A DNA stretch of 64,000 bases from Agrostemma githago. Lineage: Eukaryota > Streptophyta > Magnoliopsida > Caryophyllales > Caryophyllaceae. The notes beneath the pieces were generated by a model. The model did not search any database and was not told the origin of the DNA. It saw only the letters and a list, made by a program, of their open reading frames with translations. How positions within the stretch are numbered: the first letter of the stretch is position 1; each line of letters opens with the position of its first letter. The stretch lies in assembly GCA_958450325.1 (NCBI GenBank), contig OY288257.1, positions 36,057,018-36,121,017 on the forward strand, in the 5' to 3' direction. Of the stretch, positions 9,882 through 20,878 are shown one piece after another. The position numbers and the translations under genes were made by a program.

Positions 9882-11482
9882 TGATAAGTGTAGTTTGTAG
9901 TGCCTATTTCGTAGTGTTTTGGTCCCATTTTTCTTGTGGAATAGCTCCTTGGGAGCGATTTATGGGCTTCTTATGCTTCCTTTAGTTCGTTTCAGGTTCC
10001 CGAGACCGTTTTGGAAGAGTTGGAGCGATTCCGACTCAATACATACACATTTTGGAGCCAACGGAGTAAAGGAACGATGACTCGACGCCTTGGAATCGAC
10101 CCCGAGACCTTGGGACCCAATCCCGAGCCTCCGAGACCCGATCCCGAGTCCCGAGAATCGACGAGAAGCCCATGAGAGGCAAGGAAGGACAAAACGGAGC
10201 TTAAAGGAGGCCTACAAGGCTCATCCCGTTCGGGATGGTCTCATCCCGTTCGGGATGAGGTGCACGATTAGGAGCGCCACTGTGGGTCCGTCCCGGTCGG
10301 GTTGAACCTGTCCCGATCGGGACCGTGCTGCTGCTGCCCGCATTCCTTTCTTTCTTCTCCTTTCCACTTGTAACCCTATATATACCCTTCCCTTGTTTTG
10401 TAAAGCTTATGCACTTCATTAAACCTTAAACCCTAGACTACTTTATGTTAGACTAGATTAGATTAGATTAGTGTAGATTAGTCATTAATTAGTTGTTAAT
10501 CATAGATTAGCTCTTGTATTAAGGAATTCTTGAAGATCTTCACCAAGCTTGACAACCTTGGATGATTATTTTGGGGTTTTCTCTTTTATACAAGTTCTTA
10601 TTCTTCCTTCCATCCTCTAGTTTGGTATAATCCTTTTCCCTTTCTCTTAATCTTGTTTATGTTGTTCAAGTTTTAATCTTTGATTGTTGTATTGTTCTTA
10701 GTTCATAGTTCTCACTAATTTGTCTATGTTTGTTTTGGTTCTTATGTTGAATCCTCTTGTTTTTGTTAGTTATAGTTTGACTATGTTAGAGTAGTGTTCT
10801 TGCTAGGGTTAGTAGGGCGATTAGGGTGTTAATTGGGTGATTAAGGGATTGTTGGAGATGTTGGTGGAAGATTTCGGTTTCCTCTTGGTTTGGTGCACAT
10901 CACATGTTTGTTGAAATGCTTGATTGACTAAGTAGTTGTGAATGCTTGTTTTTCTTGCCTTTCTCTTGTGGGTGATAGTTTGTTTGTGGGTTCGGTTCCC
11001 TCACTAAGTTGCGAGAGCCCGGTGAGGACGACCCCTAGGTTGGTCTAAGTAGCGAGAGCCCGGATGCGACCTAGGCCACCATAGCGCTAGAACCCCGTTT
11101 GTCATGTGTGTCGCCGAGATGGGTTATAGGATGAACCTCTAGGTAGGTCTAAGTTGCGAGAGCCCGGACCAACCTAGATCACCCTACTACCTCCTTCGCT
11201 CTAGTTCTCCCTTGACCATTCCGTTACCCCTTTGACCCCGACCTAATCCTAGCCCGTTTTCCTTTGTTTGTTTCTCCGTTACCTTAGTCTTAGTCTAGCT
11301 TTCTCCCCTTCTATCATTTTCTAGTTTAGCTTAGCTCGTTGACTTAGTCTCGTATTTGGGCCGACCTAGTCTAGGCTATACATTACCGTCCCCGTGGATT
11401 CGACCCGACTTGCCCTATCTACCGTAGGAATAGCCGGTTTATTTATTGATCGGTTGGGATTCGCGACAAATCCCTCCCATCA
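9882..11482 (+). repeat. 3' LTR of element C
   Basis: It is 1601 bp and matches 3646-5250. It carries the palindrome quartet (10221-10324) and TATA (about 10377-10384), and ends CCCATCA followed by the target duplication CCCAC. Confidence 0.92.
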
Positions 11483-11661
11483 CCCACCCCGGCGACCTCG
11501 GGCTCCACAAGACCCGAAGGACAAGGGCAAGGGCAAGATGCCCGGATACTAGTCTCCATTATTATTATTATTTAAATATTATTACTATTTTTGTTGTGTG
11601 TTTTTTTTTTTTGGCTTTTTGTAATTTTGAATTACCGAGTTTATCGGTGTTGTTTTTTTTT

Positions 11662-11667
11662 AATAAA
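11662..11667 (+). terminator. Poly(A) signal of the antisense PMD gene (A)
   Basis: AATAAA lies about 110 bp downstream of the PMD stop codon. Element D has the same signal at 48810-48815. The two genes in the element therefore converge tail to tail. Confidence 0.55.
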
Positions 11668-11711
11668 AGTACTATATTAGTGAAACCGTTTCTGTCTTTT
11701 TCGTTATTGCG

Positions 11712-11784
11712 GTGGTTGTGCCCTTTTGAGGGGCGGCCTACGTATCCACAGTTAGTGGAATCAAACCAAACGTAGTTCAGGCGT
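11712..11784 (-). other. Conserved noncoding block between pol and PMD gene (A)
   Basis: The plus-strand phrases GTTGTGCCCTTTTGAGGGGC, CCTACGTATCC and GAATCAAACCAAACGTAG recur in D (48858-48927). A diverged copy is in B (26155-26228) in the matching element orientation, although B has lost pol. No ORF spans it. Confidence 0.65.
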
Positions 11785-11935
11785 AGATTTTTTGCAATTT
11801 CGAAATACATCAAGACTATGAGTTCAAGATGTGCGACAGTAGGATAAATAATCCTAACTTATTGACTAGCTTATAAATTTTTGAAAAGAATAATTTTTAA
11901 ATAATTTTTGCAAATGACATTGAGCAAAGCTTCAG

Positions 11936-14900
11936 GGGTAGTAGCGCTTCAGCTAGTCCAGGTTGGTTGGGTTGACAAATTCATTCCCGTCCAGGTCCGT
12001 TAGCATCATTGCTCCTCCTGATAGAACCTTCTTGACTAGGTATGGCCCAGCCCAATTGGGTTTGAATTTTCCTCTTGGGTCAACCGGTAGTAAGGCACGA
12101 ACCGATTTAAGGACCAAATCCCCTTCCTTGATATTCCTGGGCCTGACTCTCTTGTTAAAGGCCCGTTTGATTCTTTTTTGGTATATTTGGATGTTGTTGA
12201 GAGCCCGAGACCGTCGTTCGTCCAAGAGAATTAACGAGTCATATCGAGCTTGAACCCAATCTGCTTCGGGCACTTGGCTTTCTAGTAAAATTCTTAGAGA
12301 CGGTATCTCCAATTCGATCGGCTGGACTGCTTCCGTGCCATACATTAAATAATATGGGGTTGCCCCGGTTGCAGTTCGAATTGATGTCCGGTACCCCCAC
12401 GGGGCAAAGGGTATTTTGTTGGGCCAGTCCCGATAATTATCTGCCATCTTTTTAAGTATGGTGACAATTGTTTTATTAGCAGCCTCCACCGCCCCATTTG
12501 TTTGAGGACGGTAGGGCGAAGATGTATGCCTCTGGATTTTGTATTTTGCTAGCAAAGTAGCGGTTTCGGCTTGGAAGTGGGTCCCGTGATCACTGATGAA
12601 CTCGTGTGGGATCCCGTACCGGCATATGATTTTATTCTGGATAAATTTGGCCACGTGCTTGGCGTTCAAGACACGGTATGATTCGGCTTCGACCCATTTG
12701 GTGAAATAGTCGATAGCTACCAAAATAAAACAGTGACCTCCCGTCCGGGAAGGGTTTACTTTCCCAATTATATCGATCCCCCATGTCGAAAATGGCTATG
12801 GCGAGGTCATGGTGTACAGTAGCGACGATGGCATGTGTTGAAGATTGCCGAAAATTTGACAATTATGGCAGTGTTTGACATATGATTGACAGTCGGTTTC
12901 CATACTGTTCCAGTAGTATCCGAGCCTCATGATTTTTCGGGCTAGCATATGGGCGTTCATAAGCGGACCGTTTTCACCGTCGTGTACTTCGGCCATCACT
13001 TTTTCGGCTTGTGTTTTGTCGATACATAGGAGTAAAGCTCCTTGTGCCGTCTTTTTGTATAACTGACCGTCGTCCGTACGAATGAATTGGGTGGCCAGTC
13101 TTCGCAGGGCTTTCTTGGCCCGATTTTCAGTTCCCGGGGGATATTCTCCTGTAGTCAAATAAATAAGAACAGCCTGATACCAAGGTTCTGGATTGGTGAT
13201 CTCGATATCTTGGATGGCGTTGACATACGCCGGCTCGGACCGTCTTTCGACGCAGATTGGCATACTGGGCATATGGTCCGCGATATTTAGTAAGGACGCC
13301 AATTTGGAAAGTGCGTCCGCGAACTGATTTTCTTCACGTGGGAGGTACATATCTTCTACCTTCTGGAATTGCTTCTCTAGAACCCTTACTCGCGCTTGGT
13401 AAGCCACGAGATTGGCATTCCAACTTTTCCATTTTTGAAGGGCTTGATTGATGAGTAGGGACGAGTCTCCGTGAACCCGGAGATTTATAATTCCCAAATC
13501 AGCAGTCGCTTGCAACCCGTGGATGCATGCTTCATACTCGGCCGCATTATTAGTCACATCGAAATCCAGCTTGATGGATAATGGCGTGTGTTCCCCTCGG
13601 GGTGAGATTAACAGAATTCCGACCCCGAACCCTCGAAAGTTGGATGCTCCATCAAAATACAAGTCCCATGTTTCGGTGTCAGTATGGAATATGTCTTCGC
13701 CAGGAAAGGCCCAAGTATCGGTATGGTCCTCTTCAGATACCGGACTATCGGCGAGGAACTCGGCTACTACCCGGCCTTTGATGGCTTTTAATGGTACAAA
13801 CTTGAGGTCAAACTCAGCTAACATTAAACTCCATCTGGACATTCTTCCATTAAGAATGGGCTTCTCGAACAAGTATTTGATCGGATCCATTTTGGACAGG
13901 ACATGTACCTCGTGACTGAGCATGTAGTGTCTGAACTTTTTAGTGGCCCAGACCAGAGCTAGGCACGTTTTCTCGAGCATTGTATATTTGCATTCGTATT
14001 CCAGGAACTTTTTACTGATGTAGTAAATAGCCCGTTCTTCTGAATCGACTGTCTGGGCTAGCATAGCCCCCATGGCTGTCTCTGTCATCGTTAGGTATAA
14101 AGACAAAGGCAAACTGGGTTGAGGTGACATTAATACCGGCAGAGCAGACAAGATTTCCTTGACTCTGTCAAAAGTCGTTTGACATTTATCGTCCCATATT
14201 ACCTGTTCCCCTATCTTCAGTTTCTTGAAAATGGGTTCACACACCATGGTTAGCTAATAAATCGGCTGATGTATTGGACTTTCCCGAGAAACCCCCTTAT
14301 TTCTTTTTCGGTCGTAGGTGGTTGCATCTCAGTGATGGCTTTGATTTTAGCTGGGTCGACCTCGATGCCGCGTTGGCTAACGATATGGCCTAGTAATTTG
14401 CCTGATGTTACCCCGAAACTGCACTTTTGGGGGTTCAACCTCATGTTGTACTTACGCAATCGGGTGAAGAATTTTCTTAGGGCAGCAACATGCCCATCTC
14501 AGCTTTTAGACTTAACAATCATGTCATCGACATAAACCTCCACTTCCTTATGCATCAAGTCATGTAACAGGGTCGTGGCTGTTCGTTGATAAGTGGCTCC
14601 GGCATTAATGAGCCCGAATGGCATAACGGTATAACAATAAGTACCCCATGGCGTGGTGAAGGTGGTTTTACCCATATCCTCTTCTGCCATCTTGATTTGG
14701 TTGTATCCGGCATACCCATCCATAAATGATAAAAGGGCGTGATCTGCTGTATTGTCCACCAGTATGTCGATGTGTGGCAATGGAAAATCGTCTTTTGGGC
14801 TGGCCTTGTTAAGGTCCCGGAAATCTACACATACCCGCACCTTGCCGTCCTTCTTGGGTACCGGCACGATGTTTGCAACCCAGTCTGGGTATTCAGACAC

Positions 14901-17900
14901 TTGTATAAAGCCTGCTTTGAATTGTTTGTCTACCTCTTCTTTGACTTTAAGAGACCACTCGGGTTTCATTCTTCAAAGCTTCTGTTTTACCGGCTTACAC
15001 CCATCTTTGATGGGTATGCGGTGTTCAGCTATTTCCCGATCTATCCCTGGCATGTCCTTGTAGGACCATGCGAAGACATCTTTGAACTCTTGGAGGAGGT
15101 TTGTGAGTTGTTGTCTCTCCTCGGGATCTAAGGATAACCCTATCTTAAGCATCTGGGGCTCTAAGGTTGTTCCCACATTGATAGATTCGGTTTCCTCAAT
15201 TACCGGGTCTCGGGATTCCCTCTGTTCTAGTTGCTCGATCAGATGCGGAGGCAAGGATACCTGTTCATCGGGTTTCTCAATGTCATTGCAAAAAATATTT
15301 TTGAAATTGAAAGTATTTTGAAAATAAGACAAGTCATAAGCGGAACGGTTTTCGTTATTATTGATGGTAAATTTGGAAAACAGCTCAAAGAGAGCGGCCA
15401 TCTGATCATTGTCAGAGGCGGAATTAGGAGCGCTTTCGGGACAGACCCCGAGGCTCCGGTGGTAGTGACTATAGGGAGGGGGGTTACAGTCTGAACTCTA
15501 GCACCAGACCCCTTAGATTCGAATACAGACTCTGACTCAGACTCAGACTCAGACTCGGAATCGGTGTCCGGCATGTCTCCTTCCCCGGTGGTCAGCTTGT
15601 AGACTCGACCCTGGCCATCGGTCCACTTGATGGTCTTCCTCCAGGCTCTTTTCCCAGTATCAGCACCGACCTCCGAGATCAGCTTTGAAGGATCGAACCT
15701 GTTGCTTCGAAGGATCAGGTTCACCAAGTCTTCCTTGGGGTTTGGAACAGCTTTGTCTTCCCCGAATAAGAGCCCCAGCACGGGCTCGGCCTTGTCAGTG
15801 CCCTCCTTGGATTCAGATTGGATGAGGGTGAATATGTCATCTGGAATGTAGTTGCATTCCCGAGCTAGTTCAGTCTCGGGATGTGTGATGGTTGGTTGAT
15901 ATAGGCCAACTTGAATAGCCCCGAATACCGGTGTGACGAAATAGTCGGCCAACCTTGGGCTATAAGGGCTCAAGTAGGTACCCTTGATGATGTTGCAGGC
16001 CTTCTCAATGCCCGCTCGGACCACATTTCCCGGGGTCATAGCATACCCTAAACCGAAGTGAGATTCCCCGTCATTCAGGACTTCAATAATCTTCCCAGCT
16101 GGAAGATATGGTCTCGAGGTAGCCCCCGGTAAATACCCCAAATTCTGCAACATCGTGTCGATGCTCGTGGTAAAATAGGGCCTGAAAAGGTACTCTTCCT
16201 CAATCATCCCTACAAAATCGAATCCCCGCAGGTCGGTGCGGTCCGTGGCGTTACAGCTAGCCACCGTCATAGGGATTGCCTCCAGGGTGATAATACCGTC
16301 TTGCAAGGGCATTTGGATCTTCCGGTGAAGAGTAGAAGACACCGCCTTTACAGCATGAATCAAAGACCTTCCTAGGAGTAGATTGAAAGAGGAGGTGACA
16401 TCGATCACCTGGAATTCTAGCTCTTTTTCAATTAGACCCGTTGTAATTGCCAGCTTAACAGCCCCAGAAACCGCCTTTGGGCTTCCATCGAAAGCCTGAA
16501 TAGTATGGGCAGTTGGTATGTAGTCGGCCTCATTGATGCCGAGGGCTTTGGCAGTCCTTAGAGGGAGGACGTTCACAGCAGACCCGTCGTCGACTAGGAT
16601 ATTGGGAGGTACTTACCCCGGCAGATTACCGTGATATATAGGGCCAGATTGTGAGAGGCCCCGAAGGGTGGTAGGTCGGCATCCGAGAAAGTGACTAATG
16701 GGCCTTCTTCTTTGGACTTGCCCTTGAGGTAGGGCAGGATGGTGGCTACCATTTCAGTAGGGGTAACCTGAGAGTCGACCTTGATCTTATCGAGAGCCTT
16801 AGTAAGTGCCTCTCGATGTTCTTGTGAGCTAACCAAGAGTTGCCATATAGTGAGGTCAACCCGAGATCTTTTCAATTGTTTGACGAGAGTCGTGTCGGTG
16901 CTCGGTTCTTCAATGGCACCTTCTGTCCTGGCAGGTTTAGTGACGGTTGCCGGGACTGAGATGTCCTTGGAGCTAATGGCTGAATAAGGACGACCGGCGG
17001 TGGTGAGGTGGTTACTGGCTAAGGCCTTGGACTTAGCCTTCCGGATTTCTTCGGGAGTGATAGGGACAGTTTCCCCTTTGGTGAGGTACACATCTTCCTC
17101 ATCATCGAACCAGATTCCATTGATTTGTGGGATGAAAGGAGAGATAAGGTGAGAACAATCAATCACCTCCCCGGTAAAGATGGCGTGGGAGCTGAAAGGG
17201 TTGTCCTTGTTGCTTGGCTTGTCCCCGGGTAACGGTATTTTCCCGCTCTCAATTAAATCTTGAATCAGATGCTTCAGCTTCCAACATTTCTCGGTATCAT
17301 GCCCATTGCCCCGATGATATTGGCAATAGGCTTGGGCATTGTAGCTTTTGGAGCGTTTTTCAACTGGGACTTTAGGAGTTGGGCCTATCGGTTGGACCAG
17401 GCCTTTGGAAGACAGCCTTTGTAAGGCATATGTATAGGTAGTCCCTATATCAGTGAATACTCTAGGAGGGGTAGTTCTTTTGGATGAGGCATCCAAGAGA
17501 TTAACCGTGTCAAAGATGCTTTGGGTTGCGGCCGGAGACTTGGTAGTGGATGAGGAGGCCCCTTGGTATCCCTTGCTAGGGGCCTTAGTCAGGCTCTCTA
17601 GCCTTAGATCATCTTCAATTCTCATGCCCATTTCAGTAAGAGTGGTGAAATTGGGTATGACAGCATACCGGAGGTGGACCCGGTAGGAAGGGAGGAGGTT
17701 CTTGACAAAGGACTCCACTAAAGTCTTTTCACTGGGCTTATCGACCAGTTTCACACTCTCGGCCCTCCAACGTTGGAGGTATTTGGTAAAGCCCTCCTTA
17801 GGTTCTTGGGCCATAACCTCTAGAGACCGCATTGTGGTCTGGATCTCGGTATTATCGGCATAGTTCCGAGCAAATTTCGTGGCCACATCATCCCATGTCG

Positions 17901-18369
17901 AGAACTTCTTGGGATCTAGCCTGTAGTACCAGGCCTTTGGCTGTTTCTCAAGAGATGCAGCAAAGAGGTTTTTGAACATAGAAGAGTCCACTCCCTTAAT
18001 AGCCATGAACTCTTTGAAGGCCCATACATGTAGTAACTGGTCTTCAGTCCCTTCGAACATGGGTAAGCCCGTGAGATTCAGGTTCGCGTGCAGTTAGTCA
18101 CTTACCGGAGAGTACTCCCGACTATTCTCCCGGTGAATATTGTTACTTCCAGTTAAGTGAACTTGTTCTTCCAATCGGTGAACCGAGCTAACTAGTTCAG
18201 CTAGAGGTTCCGTAACCCCGGTATTTGGAGTCCTTTGCTCCACTGCAGCTAAACGAGCAATGATGGCAATTTGACTGGCCCTCATTTCCGTCAATTGGGC
18301 CTCAATGTCGGTTTGTTTGTTGACCATGGCATCCACGGAGGTCTTCAGACTGTTCAGAGTTGCTTCCAT
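11936..18369 (-). pseudogene. Degenerate gag-pol of element A
   Basis: Domains in order are: N-terminal coiled coil, Retrotrans_gag, Cys/His knuckle (YCQYHRGNGHDTEKC), protease, RT with YVDD, RNase H, a second archaeal-type RNase H (DGASN, TNNAAEYEA), and integrase with an HHCC zinc region and DDE core. Compared with D there are stops at 18094, 14973, 14499, 12796 and 11953, and frameshifts near 16600 (at the protease active site), near 15405 and at about 14248 (a small deletion). Several stops fit C-to-T or G-to-A changes. The start ATG at 18369 is chosen by alignment with D. The product would have been a Tat-lineage polyprotein for capsid assembly, reverse transcription and integration; this copy cannot make it. 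Confidence 0.9.
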
Positions 18370-19430
18370 CTTGCGACTGTGTCTGGTGGACGGTGGCCTG
18401 TCTGTAAGAACACCGCGCAATCAGAAACTGAACCCGGACCTTGGAACCAAAATAGTACATCCCGAGCAGGGAAAAGACTAAAAAAAACGACTTGAAAGAG
18501 ACTTTTAGACGGGTGACTCGTGGATGACGGGCTTTCCTTAGGATTCAACGGGTGGGCCGAATCCTGTTTGAAGGAAGGTCAATGTGAGACGTCCCCATAC
18601 TTTGGACTCAAATGTGTAGACGGGCCCTCCTTTGTAAGAGTATGTCCTACGTAGGTGGGCCTTGCCTTAGTCTAATAAGGCGGACTGGGATAGGGAAGAA
18701 ACTCGTGATGTAAGATCGACAGAGTTTCGACGCTAGAGACCTTGACGACTTATGACATGACCCGACACTGCTAAATACGGGAAGTCCTAAAGAGAGGAAG
18801 GTTTTGTAAAGGATTATTTTTGGAAAGTCCGAGAAAACTCGGGGAAAGGCCCGATTTTTTTCAAGAAAATCGGAAAGTGCATCGGGCCTTGGTTTTGAAA
18901 GTTCGAAAATATTTTCGACTTTTGAATTGGGCAGCATACCGGCTAAAAAGTGGGCTATTTTGAGTAAAATCATAAGTCCTAAATTCGGTATGTGTCCTGG
19001 GTTTTGAAATTTGAATATTTTTGAAAAGATGCATTTTTGAAATGATGGTTTTTGAAAACGACACGGAAACCAAGCAGCACATAGTCACGCAAGCATTATA
19101 ACGACGCCATGTATGCTTTACACTAAGTCTCGGTCGGTCTATAGAGGGTCTATACCAGTGCTCATAGTCTAGACGAGAAACGGGACGGACTTCCTAAGTC
19201 GAGTTGAGCTTAGAACATACCGCAAAGTCCATACGAATCGACTATGAACACCTTTAATGTATCCAAGGCGGAATACATCGTGGTATAGTGGGACGTCGGT
19301 CACCAGTACCGGCCCGGGCAAATAGGGGTTATGCATGAACCGTAAAACTAAAACGCATATTGTATTTGTCAAACGATTTCTATTTGAGTCTCACCCTGAG
19401 GATGCCGATGGTTAGGCACTCATCGGTTAA
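18370..19430 (-). other. Leader between primer site and gag (A)
   Basis: No gene is visible in this roughly 1-kb untranslated leader. Segments are shared with the leader of B (22492-23966, opposite orientation), such as phrases around AAGGCCCACCTACGTAGGACATACTC. Confidence 0.6.
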
Positions 19431-19448
19431 TCCCCAGCGGAGTCACCA
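19431..19448 (-). promoter_or_regulatory. Primer-binding site of element A
   Basis: The minus strand reads TGGTGACTCCGCTGGGGA, 3 bp inside the LTR end. It matches the tRNA-Arg-type site of Ogre/Tat elements with one change (TGGC to TGGT) relative to B, D and H. Confidence 0.85.
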
Positions 19449-19451
19449 AAT

Positions 19452-19703
19452 TGTGGACATGACGTAGGTCCACCCCGACGCGGCCACGCGCGGGTTTTGG
19501 TAGGCGAATGCACCTCCATATGAGAATGGATCGAATTGAAATTTAAGTCGAAATGGAGTCGCCACCGAATTTTATGGTTATTCGGAACCGTTCGAGCCCA
19601 CTCTATATCGTAATGGACCATACACAAAGTATGGCCCATTTCGGTTTTAGAGTTTATTGGGCTCGTCCCTTTGCATTGCGATACCGATACCATCTATACC
19701 GGT
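19452..19703 (-). repeat. 5' LTR of element A, inner piece
   Basis: This is the primer-proximal 252 bp of the LTR (it ends TGTGGACATG on the plus strand). It is cut by element B at CCGGT and continues at 30011. The uninterrupted equivalent in D reads straight through at about 43730. Confidence 0.9.
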
Positions 19704-20090
19704 TGTAGACACCCGCATTTTGACCGCCAGGTGTCTATGGCAGTTTCCATAAAACACCCGATGATGATCGGACGTTAACGTGTTTCTATGCGCTCGGATA
19801 CGGGCTCAAATCCATTAATCGTTGGCTAACACACTTACGGAGTACAAATCTCACCAAACGGACCTCGGATCCAGGCCCAGTGGATCATTCCGAGTCAAAC
19901 AAGACTAATTTGGGCCAAAACCGACACCGGAATTAAAACCGACTTTTCACGATTGGGTCAACCCCGGTCAAAGTCGTTTCTGAGACACACAAAACAGCCA
20001 TACAATCCTCAAAATTCCAAGTCAAACACAAAACCCATCAAACACCCAAAGTCAAGGTCCAAAATAATGGACCCGTGCAACCCGACTGGG

Positions 20091-20233
20091 CCACTCGATC
20101 GAGTGACCCACCCACTCGATCGAGTGGGCTTGTTTTAAGCCCGACGGCAGGCTTCACGGGCCACTCGATCGAGTTAGCCCCATACTCGGTCGAGTAACCC
20201 TAATCCGGGTGCCCTAGCCTTTCCTATATATAC
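20091..20233 (+). promoter_or_regulatory. Palindrome quartet and TATA box of B 5' LTR
   Basis: Four ACTCG-NN-CGAGT sites (one is the 18-bp CCCACTCGATCGAGTGGG) end about 30 bp before CCTATATATACCCC (TATA about 20224-20233). The 3' LTR repeats this at 27634-27777. Confidence 0.75.
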
Positions 20234-20592
20234 CCCCCATGCAACACACATGCAACGAATCCTTGGACAACTTTTACACCTCTTACAAACCCTAATCTTT
20301 TGACATCTACAAAAAAACCCTAATACACCCTAAGAGCAATCCTACACTACATCCTCTACAAACCCTAGACAAACCCTAGGAAAACCGACAATAGCAAACC
20401 CTAAACCTAGTTTCTAGGAATTCAACCCAAGCCACCACAACTTAGCCTCCATACACCTCGAAGACTCTCGTGTTGTAGCCGCGTTTACGAGCCTTTTTCC
20501 GAGACAAGAACATGTAGGTTGAGGGTGACAAACCTCGTTCTCCTTTCTCTTTTCTGTCGTCGTCCATCTCCTTTTTTTTTTTCTTTTTTTCG

Positions 20593-20678
<86 letters not shown>

Positions 20679-20679
20679 G

Positions 20680-20723
<44 letters not shown>

Positions 20724-20725
20724 GC

Positions 20726-20768
<43 letters not shown>

Positions 20769-20816
20769 GCTTATTATTATTATTATTACGCTTATTATTA
20801 TTATTATTATTACGTC

Positions 20817-20858
<42 letters not shown>

Positions 20859-20878
20859 GACTATTATTATTATTATTT
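20593..20878 (+). repeat. TTA microsatellite array in B 5' LTR
   Basis: About 286 bp of TTA repeats is punctuated by TTACG units, in the presumed transcribed part of the LTR. The 3' LTR array (28134-28414) has different spacing of the punctuating units. The poly-Leu and poly-Ile reading frames across it are not genes. Confidence 0.95.

Larger units (their letters stand above)
3646..11482 (+). mobile_element. Element C: non-autonomous Athila-like LTR retrotransposon
   Basis: It is 7837 bp, flanked by CCCAC at 3641-3645 and 11483-11487. The LTRs are 1605 and 1601 bp (TGATAAGTG...CCCATCA). The primer site resembles the tRNA-Asp type used by Athila elements, and the polypurine tract AGTGTGGGGGAG abuts the 3' LTR. 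No protease, RT or integrase is recognisable; only one low-complexity ORF is present. The PMD exon it interrupts is restored in frame when C is removed, so the insertion is precise. Confidence 0.9.
1914..11552 (+). pseudogene. Antisense plant-mobile-domain (PMD) gene of element A, split by element C
   Basis: This gene encodes a plant-mobile-domain protein on the strand opposite to gag-pol. Exon 1 is 1914-2555 and ends CTGCAG before GTATAT. The intron is 2556-2786, ending TTTTCAG. Exon 2 is 2787-3645 and resumes after element C at 11488, ending with TAG at 11550-11552. Without C and one copy of the CCCAC duplication, the reading frame is unbroken at 521 aa. Residues 1-210 carry the PMD-like part, with the phrases HFLDACLTFWD, HVFAFPRGEICPLPEE and FLGLSHAE. 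The C-terminal part is basic, rich in Arg/Gly/Ser and ends with several Lys-Gly-Lys. PMD domains occur in plant MAIN/MAIL-type proteins and in transposons; a role in countering silencing is a hypothesis. The start is chosen by alignment with D and the TATA box. The intron has no in-frame stop and is 77 codons long, so retention would also keep the frame. Confidence 0.8.

Noticed and set aside
11963..15494. Plus-strand open frames opposite gag-pol of A (similar ones opposite D)
   Set aside because: They mirror the coding bias of the minus-strand polyprotein and show no independent similarity.
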